The notes beneath the pieces were generated by a model. The model made no database searches. It was not told where the DNA came from and worked only from the letters and a program-made list of their open reading frames with translations. The position numbers and the translations under genes are program-made. DNA of 64,000 nt from Dehalococcoidia bacterium (lineage in GTDB: Bacteria > Chloroflexota > Dehalococcoidia > Lucifugimonadales > UBA3495), in contig DUCU01000032.1 in assembly GCA_012959605.1 (NCBI GenBank), forward strand, positions 17,258 through 81,257, in the 5' to 3' direction. Position 1 is the stretch's first letter, and each line of letters opens with the position of its first letter. Of this stretch, positions 1 to 8,595 are shown one piece after another.

Positions 1-72
1 ATCGGATCAAATACCGAGCCAGGGTAAACACACTTGTCACCGGCCAGTATCCTCCGGAATCTTTCCCTTCTC

Positions 73-92
73 GTGATAAGGTTCATTATCAC
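73..92. promoter_or_regulatory. Perfect 7-bp inverted repeat upstream of DUF429 gene
   Basis: GTGATAA and TTATCAC are separated by six bases in an AT-rich 230-bp leader that holds no gene. No T-run follows, so an operator is more likely than a terminator. Function is inferred from symmetry only. Confidence 0.25.
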
Positions 93-229
93 ACTTTTAC
101 AGCTTTAAAATTCTGACCTTAAGACTTTTCGATGTTCTGGATTCAGACGGGCATGAACCCAGACTCAGGCTAGGATCGGCGGCGGAAAATCCGGCCCAGT
201 CTAGCATAAGCAATTTGGAGCGCCCTCCA

Positions 230-1111
230 TTGAACAATCAATCAGGGAATCAACTCGTTTTAGGTGTGGACTACAGCGGGGCCAAGTCAGATAAGAATAC
301 CTGGGTGACCCAGGGAACATTGAACGAAGGCGTTCTCACCCTGATTTCCTGCGAACGCACGCCACGAGCGGAACTGGCCACCCTGCTGGCATCTCTGCCG
401 AGTACTGTGGTAGCCGCTTTAGACTTTCCATTCTCAGTTCCCATGTCGTTTGCCAGCCAGTGGCTGCCCAAAGCCAGCACCATGCCAGAACTCTGGGACG
501 CTGCCGCGGCCATCGAGCTTTCAGATTTCATGACTCTGCGGGACGAATTTGTCGCCCAAAACGGTGAGCCCTACCGCCGGGGTGATTTTTATTTTCCGGA
601 GTGCTATTCCTGTCTCCATAAGGCCAACCCCAACATGGTGCCGATGACTTTTCGGGGCATGCAGATGCTGCATGACCTGTGGCAACAGGGTTGCCAGGTG
701 CCACCGCTCCCAGATAATCACAAAAACGGCCCCGTTCTACTGGAGTCCATGCCCGGCGCAGCCTTAAGGGCCTTTGGCCTGCCTTTCAAGGGCTACAAAA
801 AAGGCCGCTCCGCAGCAGAGCTCAGAAGTGAAATTCTCGGGGGGCTGGCCACTAAATCCGGGATTGAGATATCCAACCTGGCCGATTTCAGAGACGCGTG
901 CATGGAAAATGACGACTCTCTAGACTCCGTGGTTGCGGCAGTCTCTGCCTGTCTTTGGGCCAACGACTCGACACAGTTTCGGGTACCCAAATCTGGGCCG
1001 GGAGAAGCCACAAAGCGCGGCGGGACTCCGAGTCCGAACGAAAACGAACTGGAAACCGCGCGGCTGGAAGGTTGGCTCTACGCCCCGGTTTTTCTGACAA
1101 CTTCTGCTTAA
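230..1111 (+). CDS. DUF429 family protein (predicted RNase H-like fold)
   Basis: Predicted cytosolic protein of about 293 residues. The N-terminal beta-strand motif GVDYSGAK, the later ALDFPF segment, and an Asp-rich helix near the C-terminus (ENDDSLDSVVAAVSAC) fit the DUF429 family, which is thought to have an RNase H-like fold and has no settled function. I chose the TTG at 230 because GGAG lies nine bases before it; the in-frame TTG at 215 has no ribosome binding site. The gene stands alone upstream of the cupin array on the same strand. The family call is from recalled motifs; the nuclease role is only a prediction. Confidence 0.65.
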   Translation: MNNQSGNQLVLGVDYSGAKSDKNTWVTQGTLNEGVLTLISCERTPRAELATLLASLPSTVVAALDFPFSVPMSFASQWLPKASTMPELWDAAAAIELSDFMTLRDEFVAQNGEPYRRGDFYFPECYSCLHKANPNMVPMTFRGMQMLHDLWQQGCQVPPLPDNHKNGPVLLESMPGAALRAFGLPFKGYKKGRSAAELRSEILGGLATKSGIEISNLADFRDACMENDDSLDSVVAAVSACLWANDSTQFRVPKSGPGEATKRGGTPSPNENELETARLEGWLYAPVFLTTSA

Positions 1112-1254
1112 ATCTAGTAACTCCCTTACCGACCAACCCACATAAGATATTGCCCAATCGCACTTCAGGTATTAAAGTGTGTCGGCCTAGCGTCGCTAAT
1201 ACTAGTTTATATCTGACGAGAAAGAGGCAATCCCTCCCATTTGGAGACTGCAAA

Positions 1255-1590
1255 TTGGCCATATTTCGGTTGTATACCAATGGCGACGGAAAAAGTCAGA
1301 TCGATGAGCTGGACCTGCCGTCCCACCCAGGACTGACTGAGGCAATTGATACGCAAGACATCTCCTTCCGAGAATGGGCACCCGGTCATTTCATTGACTG
1401 GCACCCAGCCCCCAGACGGCAATACATCATCTCCCTTTCGGGAACAATCGATGTTGGCTTGGAAGACGGCACCACTCACCGGTTTATGCCTGGTGACGCC
1501 CGTCTGGTAGAGGACACCAGCGGCAAGGGCCACACCACTCTGGTGTCGGGTGATGAGCCCGGTATCACCGCAGTTATACCCCTCGCTTAA
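1255..1590 (+). CDS. Small single-domain cupin, array copy 1
   Basis: 111-residue cupin-like protein, start TTG at 1255 with GGAG eight bases upstream. A longer open frame begins at 955, but only the part from 1255 aligns with the next gene. It has the array signature: FIDWHPAPRRQYI, SGTIDVGLEDGT, then MPGDARLVEDTSGKGH. The DWH histidine and the GKGH histidine are candidate metal or substrate ligands, but the full HxH...E cupin motif is not present. Closest relative is the next gene (1633-1971), with which it shares the IFRLYT/IYRMYT start and the PELTEA/PELAEA-like helix. Cytosolic; substrate unknown. Confidence 0.75.
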   Translation: MAIFRLYTNGDGKSQIDELDLPSHPGLTEAIDTQDISFREWAPGHFIDWHPAPRRQYIISLSGTIDVGLEDGTTHRFMPGDARLVEDTSGKGHTTLVSGDEPGITAVIPLA

Positions 1591-1632
1591 TTTTCATCAA
1601 TCCCATCTACTTTAAAAACACGGAGAGAACAC

Positions 1633-1971
1633 ATGGGAATCTACAGAATGTACACCGGCAACGACGGACAGACCCACATTGAAGAGACCAGTCTGGCCTC
1701 GCATCCCGAGTTGGCCGAGGCCGTCAAGACCACCACAATCAAATTCAGCGAAAACGAAGCTGGCCGCTTCATCGATTGGCATCCGGCGCCCCGCCGCCAG
1801 TATGTGATCTGCATCTCCGGGCAGATTGAGATTGGCCTGGGTGACGGATCCAAGCACCTGTTTGGTCCTGGTGACGCCCGTTTGGTCGAGGACACAACCG
1901 GGCAGGGGCACACCACCCTGACCGCCGGAAACGAACCCGGCATCACCTGCACTGTCCCCCTAGCAGACTAG
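1633..1971 (+). CDS. Small single-domain cupin, array copy 2
   Basis: 112-residue cupin with GGAGAG before its ATG. Motifs are FIDWHPAPRRQYV, SGQIEIGLGDGS and GPGDARLVEDTTGQGH. Together with copy 1 it forms one subfamily of the array, while copies 3 and 4 form another; this points to two separate duplications. About 40 bp separates it from copy 1, so co-transcription is likely. The beta-barrel fold is inferred from the family. No catalytic reaction can be named. Confidence 0.8.
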   Translation: MGIYRMYTGNDGQTHIEETSLASHPELAEAVKTTTIKFSENEAGRFIDWHPAPRRQYVICISGQIEIGLGDGSKHLFGPGDARLVEDTTGQGHTTLTAGNEPGITCTVPLAD

Positions 1972-2083
1972 CCGGCTGGCACAGTCGGGTTTGTGCCTTT
2001 GGCGGGTGATTTTCGATAACCTTGCTTGGTCTCTGGTACTTGCATTCCGGAAACCAAATTCTTAACTTAGGGAGGACCCTTTT

Positions 2084-2425
2084 ATGCAAATAGTACGAGT
2101 TTTTTCCGGGGATGACGGCGAATCCCATTTCCAGGATGTCAGTCCCGAGGACTTACAGAGTATCGTCGGAAGGCTGGGCGAAGGAGATATCCAATTCAAC
2201 GACCGCCAATCGCCATCTTTTTCCGACTACCACACGGCGCCGCGCCGCCAGTACGTCATGCATCTTCTTGGCACTGCGGAGTACGAAACCGCAGACGGCA
2301 CCAAGCGGCAGATGCATCCGGGCGACGTCTTGGTGGCCGAAGACCTAACCGGCCACGGGCACATCGCACGCGGCTTGGGCGAAGGCCAACGTTTCATCCT
2401 AGCCATACCCCTGGCCGAAGCCTAG
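2084..2425 (+). CDS. Small single-domain cupin, array copy 3
   Basis: 113-residue cupin, ATG preceded by GGGAGGA. Motifs are FSDYHTAPRRQYVMHLLGTAEYE and HPGDVLVAEDLTGHGHIARG. The DWH of copies 1-2 is DYH here, and the second motif gains a second His (HGHIAR). It opens with IVRVFSGDDGESHF, almost the same as copy 4. The 112-bp gap before it contains no terminator that I can see, so the four genes may still share a transcript. Confidence 0.8.
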   Translation: MQIVRVFSGDDGESHFQDVSPEDLQSIVGRLGEGDIQFNDRQSPSFSDYHTAPRRQYVMHLLGTAEYETADGTKRQMHPGDVLVAEDLTGHGHIARGLGEGQRFILAIPLAEA

Positions 2426-2488
2426 ACAAATACCAAGAGACCTAAACCAAACCCGGCCATTGATAATCAACGCAACTAGGAGGCAATC

Positions 2489-2833
2489 ATGAAAATCATC
2501 CGAGTATATTCCGGAGACGATGGCGAGTCCCATTTCGAGGACGTCACCGCTGAAGAGATGTCCACCATAGTCAACCGGTTGGGAAGCGGTGACATCACAT
2601 TGGGCCTGCGCACTTCCCCGTCATTCAGCGACTACCACAACGCCCCAAGGAGACAATACGTGGTCAATCTGTCTGGTACCGCCGAGTTTGAGTGCGCCGA
2701 CGGATCAAAAATCCAGATGGAGCCGGGAGACATCCTGGTGGCCGAAGACCTAGAAGGTCACGGGCACATCGCTCGCAGCCTGGGTGACACCCCCAGAGCT
2801 TCTCTGGCTGTGCCGCTGGCCGACCCCACCTAA
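2489..2833 (+). CDS. Small single-domain cupin, array copy 4
   Basis: 114-residue cupin, ATG preceded by AGGAGGCAATC. Motifs are FSDYHNAPRRQYVVNLSGTAEFE and EPGDILVAEDLEGHGHIARS, closely matching copy 3. It is the last gene of the array and is followed 30 bp later by a strong intrinsic terminator, which supports a shared transcript for the group. Four paralogs kept side by side suggest either hetero-oligomers or related substrates; the sequence does not say which. Confidence 0.8.
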   Translation: MKIIRVYSGDDGESHFEDVTAEEMSTIVNRLGSGDITLGLRTSPSFSDYHNAPRRQYVVNLSGTAEFECADGSKIQMEPGDILVAEDLEGHGHIARSLGDTPRASLAVPLADPT

Positions 2834-2863
2834 ACAGCGATCCAACCGCAAAGCGACTAATAC

Positions 2864-2895
2864 AAAGGGGCCTTCTAGTTTAGAAGGCCCCTTTT
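2864..2895 (+). terminator. Intrinsic terminator of the cupin array
   Basis: A 14-bp stem (AAAGGGGCCTTCTA and its complement) with a 3-base loop ends in TTTT. Confidence 0.85.
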
Positions 2896-2957
2896 AACAC
2901 GTCTTATAGATGCAACAACCCCTGTTGACGCCGGGCGTTGCTCACAACCCTCAGTCA

Positions 2958-3318
2958 ACGGGTTGGCAGTAACTGACTGGTCATCTCCCGGGTTATCTCG
3001 TTTGCAGCCCACAAATTAAAATTCCGGTAGAGTTTTTCCGGAGCGCCCGGTTCTTCGGCAGTTGATTTGGGCGATGGTTCAGGCTCACTTTTTGAAGTGC
3101 CTGCCACTGGTCACAGGCGTGCATGAAGGGCAAGACCACGTTCACAGCCAGGTCTTTTGCCCTACCCCGACCCACGTAGGCCGGGCCGGACGCGCCATCG
3201 GCCAGCGGGCCGCTCGTTCCTTCCAAAGTTTTGCGAGCAGCCGTTCCGGGATTCTGCAGCCGCGGTCTTCGAAGATCATATGCAACGGGTATGAAACCGC
3301 CCCCACCCGATAGGCCAT
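2958..3318 (-). pseudogene. Remnant of a DUF2851-like gene, truncated and frameshifted
   Basis: Reading the minus strand in three successive frames recovers one plausible protein end: PERLLAKLWKERAARWPMA (about 3250-3190), then YVGRGRAKDLAVNVVLPF (about 3180-3125), then KLYRNFNLWAANEITREM (about 3040-2985), ending at a stop near 2958. The blocks resemble the C-terminal third of DUF2851 proteins as I recall them. Two frameshifts lie between the blocks, near 3190 and near 3090 (a run of five A), and the N-terminal two thirds are missing. It is therefore a decayed fragment. The rest of the 2896-3471 gap holds only a 10-bp palindrome, GCCTATAGGC, at 3389-3398. The family assignment is tentative. 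Confidence 0.45.
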
Positions 3319-3471
3319 CACTGGCTATAATTCACTATTTATGTAATTTTATAACTTACCGATTCATCTCACAATCCAACTATCTTATGCCTATAGGCTA
3401 TTGATGGCAGGAAAACTGCACGTCCGCTAGAATTACACTCGACTTTTCTAAAAATCCGACTAGAGGTTTAG

Positions 3472-4227
3472 ATGTCGACCAACCCTGATTCCAATCCCAC
3501 CAATTCAACTGGCCCACTAACCCTGACCTACTACGGCCACTCCGCGTTTCAATGGCAGACCGAGGCCGGATTCAAGGTGTTGACTGACCCCTACCGTAAC
3601 CGTTCCGACCGCTACTGGTTCACCAGGCAGTTTCCCGACGTGGAGTGTGACTTGGGTCTGATTACCCACGCCCATTTTGACCATGACGCCGCCGAGCGTT
3701 TGCCGGAGGGCGCATCCCTAATCAGGATCCCGGGAGAGTTTGCCAACCGAGATATGCAAATCCGCGGAGTGCAGGACATCCATTCTGGCCGGTCTGGGCT
3801 GCAGGGGTTTGTGAATATCATGTTCCGGCTGGAGACCGGTGGCATCAGTTTTTTGCACCTGGGTGACAACCGGGCCGACTGGCCCGGGGACGTCACGCGT
3901 GCAATTGGCGAGATTGACGTGCTGCTGGTGACGGTGGATGACTCCAACCACCTGCTGCAACCGGAAGAAGTGGATTCTCTGATCGAGCGATTGTCTCCAA
4001 AGATCGTGGTTCCCATGCATTACCAGATCCCAGGCCTCATGGCCGATGACACCGGATTGGAACCCCCGGAAAGCTGGATAGCCACCCAGCCTAGAGTGAA
4101 ACGGCTGGTTGGCGAGTCCGCGACTTTTTCAGCCCAGGAACTACCCTCTCAGACTGAAGTTTGGGTCTTCCAGCCATCTCCCGCATCTTTCACTAGCCCT
4201 GCTTTGGAACGGCCCGATAACCTGTAA
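3472..4227 (+). CDS. MBL-fold metal-dependent hydrolase
   Basis: 251-residue metallo-beta-lactamase fold protein of the UlaG/UPF0173-like type. The metal motif THAHFDHDA (HxHxDH, about residues 65-73) is intact. LHLGDN (about 127-132) supplies the second-site Asp region and VVPMHYQ (about 181-187) the last His. A Thr/Ser/Asn-rich N-terminus of about 18 residues precedes the first strand, and there is no signal peptide. The protein is likely cytosolic. Substrate cannot be told from the sequence; relatives include lactonases and phosphodiesterases. It converges on the rhodanese gene, with a terminator between them. Confidence 0.85.
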   Translation: MSTNPDSNPTNSTGPLTLTYYGHSAFQWQTEAGFKVLTDPYRNRSDRYWFTRQFPDVECDLGLITHAHFDHDAAERLPEGASLIRIPGEFANRDMQIRGVQDIHSGRSGLQGFVNIMFRLETGGISFLHLGDNRADWPGDVTRAIGEIDVLLVTVDDSNHLLQPEEVDSLIERLSPKIVVPMHYQIPGLMADDTGLEPPESWIATQPRVKRLVGESATFSAQELPSQTEVWVFQPSPASFTSPALERPDNL

Positions 4228-4278
4228 ATCTATTAGTTAATCAGGCCCAGAACCTGTATTTAAAAAGAGCATAGAAAA

Positions 4279-4312
4279 AGCCCCGGCTGATGTAGCCGGG
4301 GCTTCTCTATTA
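4279..4312. terminator. Bidirectional terminator between MBL hydrolase and rhodanese genes
   Basis: A 10-bp GC-rich stem AGCCCCGGCT/AGCCGGGGCT with loop GATGT lies between converging genes. It is flanked by AAAAA on the left and TTCTCTATT on the right, so it may work in both directions. Confidence 0.75.
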
Positions 4313-4334
4313 ACGCTAAGACACCGAAACCAAT

Positions 4335-5915
4335 CTAATCGGCGGCGTATTTTTCGCCTAGGGCGGTCTCCCAACGCAGGTAATTCATCATGTCGGCAAA
4401 GTTCCGCTCCGGGCCGGATGGTACAACGTCAGTTGGGGGTCTCATCACCCCGGACAGGCCCTGCTCCACGTCCAGCCCGGCCTGTCGCCAGGCAACCATC
4501 CCGCCGTCCAGAACTGATACGTCCTGGTAGCCTAGACCCTTGAGCGTAGCCCCGGCTAGAGTGGCATTTTGACCGTTGTTGCAGGTCACCGCGATGGACG
4601 CACTCTTGTCCGGTGCAACCTGCGCGATTTCCAGCTCCATGGAACCACGCGGCACCCAGCGGGCGCCCGGCACGTGGCCACCAGAGAAATCGGTGCTGAT
4701 CTCAACGTTGATGACCACCTCCGGTTTGGCGGCGTTAAACTCCTGGGGCGAAAGCAATTTCATCTGGCTCCGCGCAGCATCGAGACCGCTGGGCCCAGCA
4801 TCACCGGAACCGGTCTCCAACTCACGTCCGCTGGCAGTCCAGGCAACGGAGCCGCCGTCCACGGCGTAGACCTCTTCAAAGCCGAACTGCCGGTACCAAG
4901 AAGCGATGAACGTGGCCCTAGCCTTGCCATCGCACGAGAAGATCACCGGGCAGTTCTTGACCACCAGAACATCATCCGAACGCTGCACAACCTGTCCGCC
5001 GGGGAACCAGCGGAAACCGGGGATGTGCCCGGCGGTGTATTCCTGGGTGGTGCGCACATCGACGAAGTAGCAGGTCTTTTCTTCCCGGTCGTCCAGCATC
5101 GCTTGCACCGCGTCCACGTCCAGATAGCGAACGCCATCTTCTTCGGCCAACCGGTCAGCGTAATCTTCTGCAGCAGCCAGGCCCTCTGCCGACGGCTCCG
5201 GCAATTCTAGGCGGTCACCGCCAGTCTCCAGTTCGTACCCGGCCAGCAACCAACCGGAGGTACCGTTCTTCAAACCAAATATGTTGGTCAGGCCCATGCG
5301 TTGCAGCACCCTGGTGCCAATGACGCTGCGGGTGCGTCCGGCGCAGTTAACGATCACTGTGGTGTCCGGGTCTAGGTCTTTGGTGATGTCTGTAACGCGC
5401 AAGGCCAACTCACCACCGGGCACGCTGCGGCCACCAGGGATGCAGAAACGCTGGTACTCCTCGGGCGTGCGGGTGTCTAGAATCACCAGTTTGTCGCCGC
5501 GTTCAATGCGGGCGTGCAGCTCGGTTGCTTCAATCTCGGGAACGTGGTGTTCAACCTCCATCCTTTCCCCGAAATCCTTGCTGATTACGTTACTACCCCA
5601 CTCCGTGGGGAGTCCTTCCGTGCTCCACTGGTTAATACCCCGGTCCAAGACTGAAACATTGGTAAAGCCAATCTGTTCCAGGGTGCCGGCGGCCAGGGTA
5701 GCCCGGCGGCCATCGTCATCACAGACGATGATGTTTTCGCTCTTGACCGGCGCAGAGAGGTCCATTCTGAATTCCAACTCTTTACGGGGAATCAGGCTGG
5801 AGTCGGCGATGTGTGAACTGTTGTATTCGCCGGCCTCACGTACATCGATAAGCGCAAATTTAGTCTTGCCTTGCAGTAGGGCGTTCAGGTCTGAGGCAGA
5901 TATCGTGTTGACCAT
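4335..5915 (-). CDS. Sulfurtransferase with four tandem rhodanese domains
   Basis: 526-residue protein, start ATG at 5915 (MVNTISASDL) with AAAAGG upstream; the upstream open frame is ignored. Four rhodanese modules can be read: 1-110, 125-235, 260-370 and 385-490. Each ends with the usual 'DGG/NG.. W' helix and each keeps a candidate loop cysteine: C65 (VCDDDGRR), C191 (NCAGRTRS), C328 (SCDGKARA) and C445 (TCNNGQNA). Only the second loop closely resembles the classic CxxGxR persulfide loop. Rhodaneses move sulfane sulfur from thiosulfate or persulfides to acceptors. Four potentially active copies in one chain are unusual, as typical family members have one or two domains. No signal peptide; probably cytosolic. 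Confidence 0.9.
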   Translation of the reverse strand: MVNTISASDLNALLQGKTKFALIDVREAGEYNSSHIADSSLIPRKELEFRMDLSAPVKSENIIVCDDDGRRATLAAGTLEQIGFTNVSVLDRGINQWSTEGLPTEWGSNVISKDFGERMEVEHHVPEIEATELHARIERGDKLVILDTRTPEEYQRFCIPGGRSVPGGELALRVTDITKDLDPDTTVIVNCAGRTRSVIGTRVLQRMGLTNIFGLKNGTSGWLLAGYELETGGDRLELPEPSAEGLAAAEDYADRLAEEDGVRYLDVDAVQAMLDDREEKTCYFVDVRTTQEYTAGHIPGFRWFPGGQVVQRSDDVLVVKNCPVIFSCDGKARATFIASWYRQFGFEEVYAVDGGSVAWTASGRELETGSGDAGPSGLDAARSQMKLLSPQEFNAAKPEVVINVEISTDFSGGHVPGARWVPRGSMELEIAQVAPDKSASIAVTCNNGQNATLAGATLKGLGYQDVSVLDGGMVAWRQAGLDVEQGLSGVMRPPTDVVPSGPERNFADMMNYLRWETALGEKYAAD

Positions 5916-6044
5916 ATCTATTTTCCTTTTGTTTTCTCTTTTTATGAGCGTACGGGCGGGAACTGCAGTCATCATGACCCGGGCCCATTTTAATTTCCCG
6001 CTAGCATAGCTACATCCACCTAAACAGACAAGCAATAAGGCAAA

Positions 6045-6138
6045 TTTGTGGGAGGGTCAGGTCCGACTATGTCGAGAGTCTCGACGAAGTCGGAGGTGGC
6101 GGCCGCGCCAGCCATGAGGAACTCAACCTCCCCACAGC
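6045..6138. repeat. Foldback sequence with nested hairpin
   Basis: The 404-bp gap 5916-6319 holds no gene. This part has near-complementary ends (TGTGGGAGGG at 6047 and CCTCCCCACA at 6127) around a strong hairpin at 6063-6093 in which CCGACT and GTCGAGA pair with TCTCGAC and AGTCGG. It looks like a small non-autonomous foldback element or a relic of one. Another inverted repeat, GAATTCGG/CCGAATTC, lies at 6243-6289. Confidence 0.4.
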
Positions 6139-6140
6139 CT

Positions 6141-6216
6141 GTCATCCTGAGGAGTGAAGCGACGAAGGATCTTCCAAGCTGAAATCGAGCAGGCCCTTGG
6201 GCAAGCTCAGGGTGAC
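6141..6216. repeat. MITE-like dispersed repeat, copy A
   Basis: A 76-bp unit with near-perfect terminal inverted repeats, GTCATCCTGAG at the left and CTCAGGGTGAC at the right. Its left end (GTCATCCTGAGGAGTG followed by CGACGAAGGATCT) is shared, in inverse orientation, with the element at 54846-54941. No coding capacity. Confidence 0.5.
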
Positions 6217-6319
6217 ACTTGAGGAGTGCGTCTCCAGACTTAGAATTCGGGTCTCTGCACGTTGGTTTCGGGCACGGAAATCCGAATTCCAAGGGTGGAA
6301 TTGGCCCAATGACGCCAAC

Positions 6320-8593
6320 CTAAACTGACTCAGCCGCGCGCAGCGCCTCCGAGTCCACTGTGTACTCGTCTGCGTCCCGGCCTTGAATCGCGGCCAGAAC
6401 CCGTTCCGCCGACAGAGGCAAGGTTTTGATTCTGACGCCAACGGCATCAAAGATTGCATTCGCTATTGCCGCTGGCGGGCCAAACCCCGGTGATTCCGCC
6501 ACCGCACGCGCACCAAACGGCCCATCAGCACTGGGCACTTCCACCAAAATGTTCTCAATGTCTGGCATATCAACAGACAAAGGCATCAGGTAGGTTGCCA
6601 AAGACGGGTTCCTGATCTGCCCAGTCTCTTTGTCAATCAAGATTTCTTCACTGAGCGCACGACCGATGCCCTGCACCGCGCCGCCTTCTAGTTGGCCCTC
6701 TACACCCATTGGATTAATGGCCTTGCCAATGTCCTGGGCCTGCACGAACCGTGTCACCCGCACCTGCCCGGTCTCCCGGTCAACAATGACCTCTGCGGCT
6801 TGGGCGTTGAACACCGGCGCATAAGGCAGGCTGGACAGGGATGCGATGCCAATGATTGGCCCGCCTCGGGAAGTGAGGCTCATACGGGCCAATTGACCCA
6901 GATCCAGTGACTGGGGCGGGTTGTCTTGAACGTAGACCGAACCGCCAGCGCACTCCAAGGCGTCGGCTTGCACTCCAAGCCAGTCAGCCGCCAAGTCCAG
7001 CAGCTTGGCCTTGGTGTCTTCAGCAGCGTTCTGCACGGCGCGGCCCTGGCTGTAGACGATACGGCTGCCACCGCTGGGGCCAGTGAATGGGGCCATGTCG
7101 GTGTTTCTCTTAGCAACTACTACTTGTTCCAGTCGCAGACCCAGCGATTCAGCCGCAATCTGGGCCAACGATGTATCACTGCCGGATATGTCCACCGAGC
7201 CGGTGAGCAAGCTGACGGTGCCGTCTTCGTTAACGCTGATGGAGGCGGTAGACGGGCCGCTGCCGCTGCGCCATTCGCCAACCGCGATACCCACGCCACG
7301 GCCCTCTTCCATTTTCTTGGGCAGACCCATCCGTTCTTTGACCGCCAAGATAGTTTCCATGAGGCCGTTTACTGGGATGGTTGAGCCATTAACAGCAGTG
7401 TCACCTTCGCTCAACGCGTTCTTGATTCTGAATTCCATGGGGTCTATACCCAGTTTGTGGGCAATTACGTCCGTATGAGACTCGGTGGCAAAGTTCATAT
7501 CAGCCACGCCCGAGGCCCGGTAAGAGCCCACGTAGAGCTTGTTGGTGTACACACCGTAGCTGCGCAGCTTGAAGTTGGGGATGCTGTAAGCGCCCAGACC
7601 GTGGCCAACCCCGGCATTGGGGCCGGCACCCAGATAGGCGCCGACATCGAAAACACTCCTGGCTTCACGGGCCAGAATATTGCCGTCGTTGGTGACTCCG
7701 GTCTTGAGATAGATATTCGTCTCGAGCCTTGGGCCGTTCAGGGTGAAGGCCTCTTCCCTGGTGTTAACCAGTTTGACCGGCTTGCCGGTCTTGATGGCCA
7801 GCATCGCTGGAAAGCCTTCTAGAGCCAGGCGCAATTTTGCGCCAAACCCCCCACCCATCTCCATTGCTGTCACCTTGATGTTGCCGATGGACATCTCCAA
7901 CACAGAGGCGAGTTGGGAGCGGACCTGATACGGACCCTGGGTCGAAGCGTAGATGTCCAAGCGGCCATTGGCTTCAACGTCGGCCACACAGGCCATCGGC
8001 TCCAAGAACCCCTGGCTGATGGGCTGAGTGTGGTAGGTCTCCTCAATAATCACGTCTGAATCTTTGAAGCCCTGTTCCACGTCGCCTCGGTCAGAGTCCA
8101 GCATGGTGCAGTTGTTGCCGCCCAGAGCGAAGCCAAAACCTTCAAAGTCTTCCAGGTCCGTGTGAACGTCCACAGATTTGCCAGAGATGGCTTGCAGAGG
8201 GTCGACCACGTGTTTGATATCTTCGTATTTGATCTCGATAAGACCAATGGCTTCGAGGGCGGTGATTTCGTCATCGGCGGCCACTGCGGCCACGGGTTCG
8301 CCGATGTAAAAGACCTCTTCGCGGGCCATGATCCGCCGGTCTTTCAAAGCACCGGAGCCGAACCGGACATCTGGATAATCACTACCGGTGATGACACAAC
8401 GCACCCCGGGCAAAGCCTGTGCCGCTGTGGTGTCGATGCTCACAATCTTGGCGTGGCTGCGGGTGCTGGTCATGATCTTGCACATGAGCATGCCGGGCAG
8501 GTAGACGTCGCCGGCGTAGGTGGCCCGGCCGGTTACCTTATCCATCGCATCCACACGGATGGAATTTTTACCGATCGCACTAAGTTCAGCCAT
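6320..8593 (-). CDS. Molybdenum hydroxylase large subunit (xanthine dehydrogenase family)
   Basis: 757-residue molybdopterin-binding subunit. It opens with the a/b hammerhead domain (residues 1-115: GKNSIRVDAMDKVTGRATYAGD...). The Mo-binding domains follow, with EMGGGFGAKLRLALEG near 245 and GPFGARAVAES near 700, where the Glu is the expected catalytic base. The region equivalent to the CO dehydrogenase active loop reads GSYRASGVADMN, which is neither the form I AYxCSFR nor the form II AYRGAGR motif, so a CO substrate is unlikely. It is the last gene of a minus-strand operon in M-S-L order and starts two bases after the [2Fe-2S] subunit stops. An organic N-heterocycle or aldehyde substrate is inferred. 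Confidence 0.93.
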   Translation of the reverse strand: MAELSAIGKNSIRVDAMDKVTGRATYAGDVYLPGMLMCKIMTSTRSHAKIVSIDTTAAQALPGVRCVITGSDYPDVRFGSGALKDRRIMAREEVFYIGEPVAAVAADDEITALEAIGLIEIKYEDIKHVVDPLQAISGKSVDVHTDLEDFEGFGFALGGNNCTMLDSDRGDVEQGFKDSDVIIEETYHTQPISQGFLEPMACVADVEANGRLDIYASTQGPYQVRSQLASVLEMSIGNIKVTAMEMGGGFGAKLRLALEGFPAMLAIKTGKPVKLVNTREEAFTLNGPRLETNIYLKTGVTNDGNILAREARSVFDVGAYLGAGPNAGVGHGLGAYSIPNFKLRSYGVYTNKLYVGSYRASGVADMNFATESHTDVIAHKLGIDPMEFRIKNALSEGDTAVNGSTIPVNGLMETILAVKERMGLPKKMEEGRGVGIAVGEWRSGSGPSTASISVNEDGTVSLLTGSVDISGSDTSLAQIAAESLGLRLEQVVVAKRNTDMAPFTGPSGGSRIVYSQGRAVQNAAEDTKAKLLDLAADWLGVQADALECAGGSVYVQDNPPQSLDLGQLARMSLTSRGGPIIGIASLSSLPYAPVFNAQAAEVIVDRETGQVRVTRFVQAQDIGKAINPMGVEGQLEGGAVQGIGRALSEEILIDKETGQIRNPSLATYLMPLSVDMPDIENILVEVPSADGPFGARAVAESPGFGPPAAIANAIFDAVGVRIKTLPLSAERVLAAIQGRDADEYTVDSEALRAAESV

Positions 8594-8595
8594 TG

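Noticed and set aside
955-1254. Long N-terminal extension of the first cupin frame
   Set aside because: It overlaps the DUF429 gene, has no similarity to the other three cupins, and a good ribosome binding site precedes TTG 1255.
4569-5210. 213-residue plus-strand frame inside the rhodanese gene
   Set aside because: Antisense shadow of a clearly coding gene; composition is Arg/Gly/His-rich and unlike a protein family.
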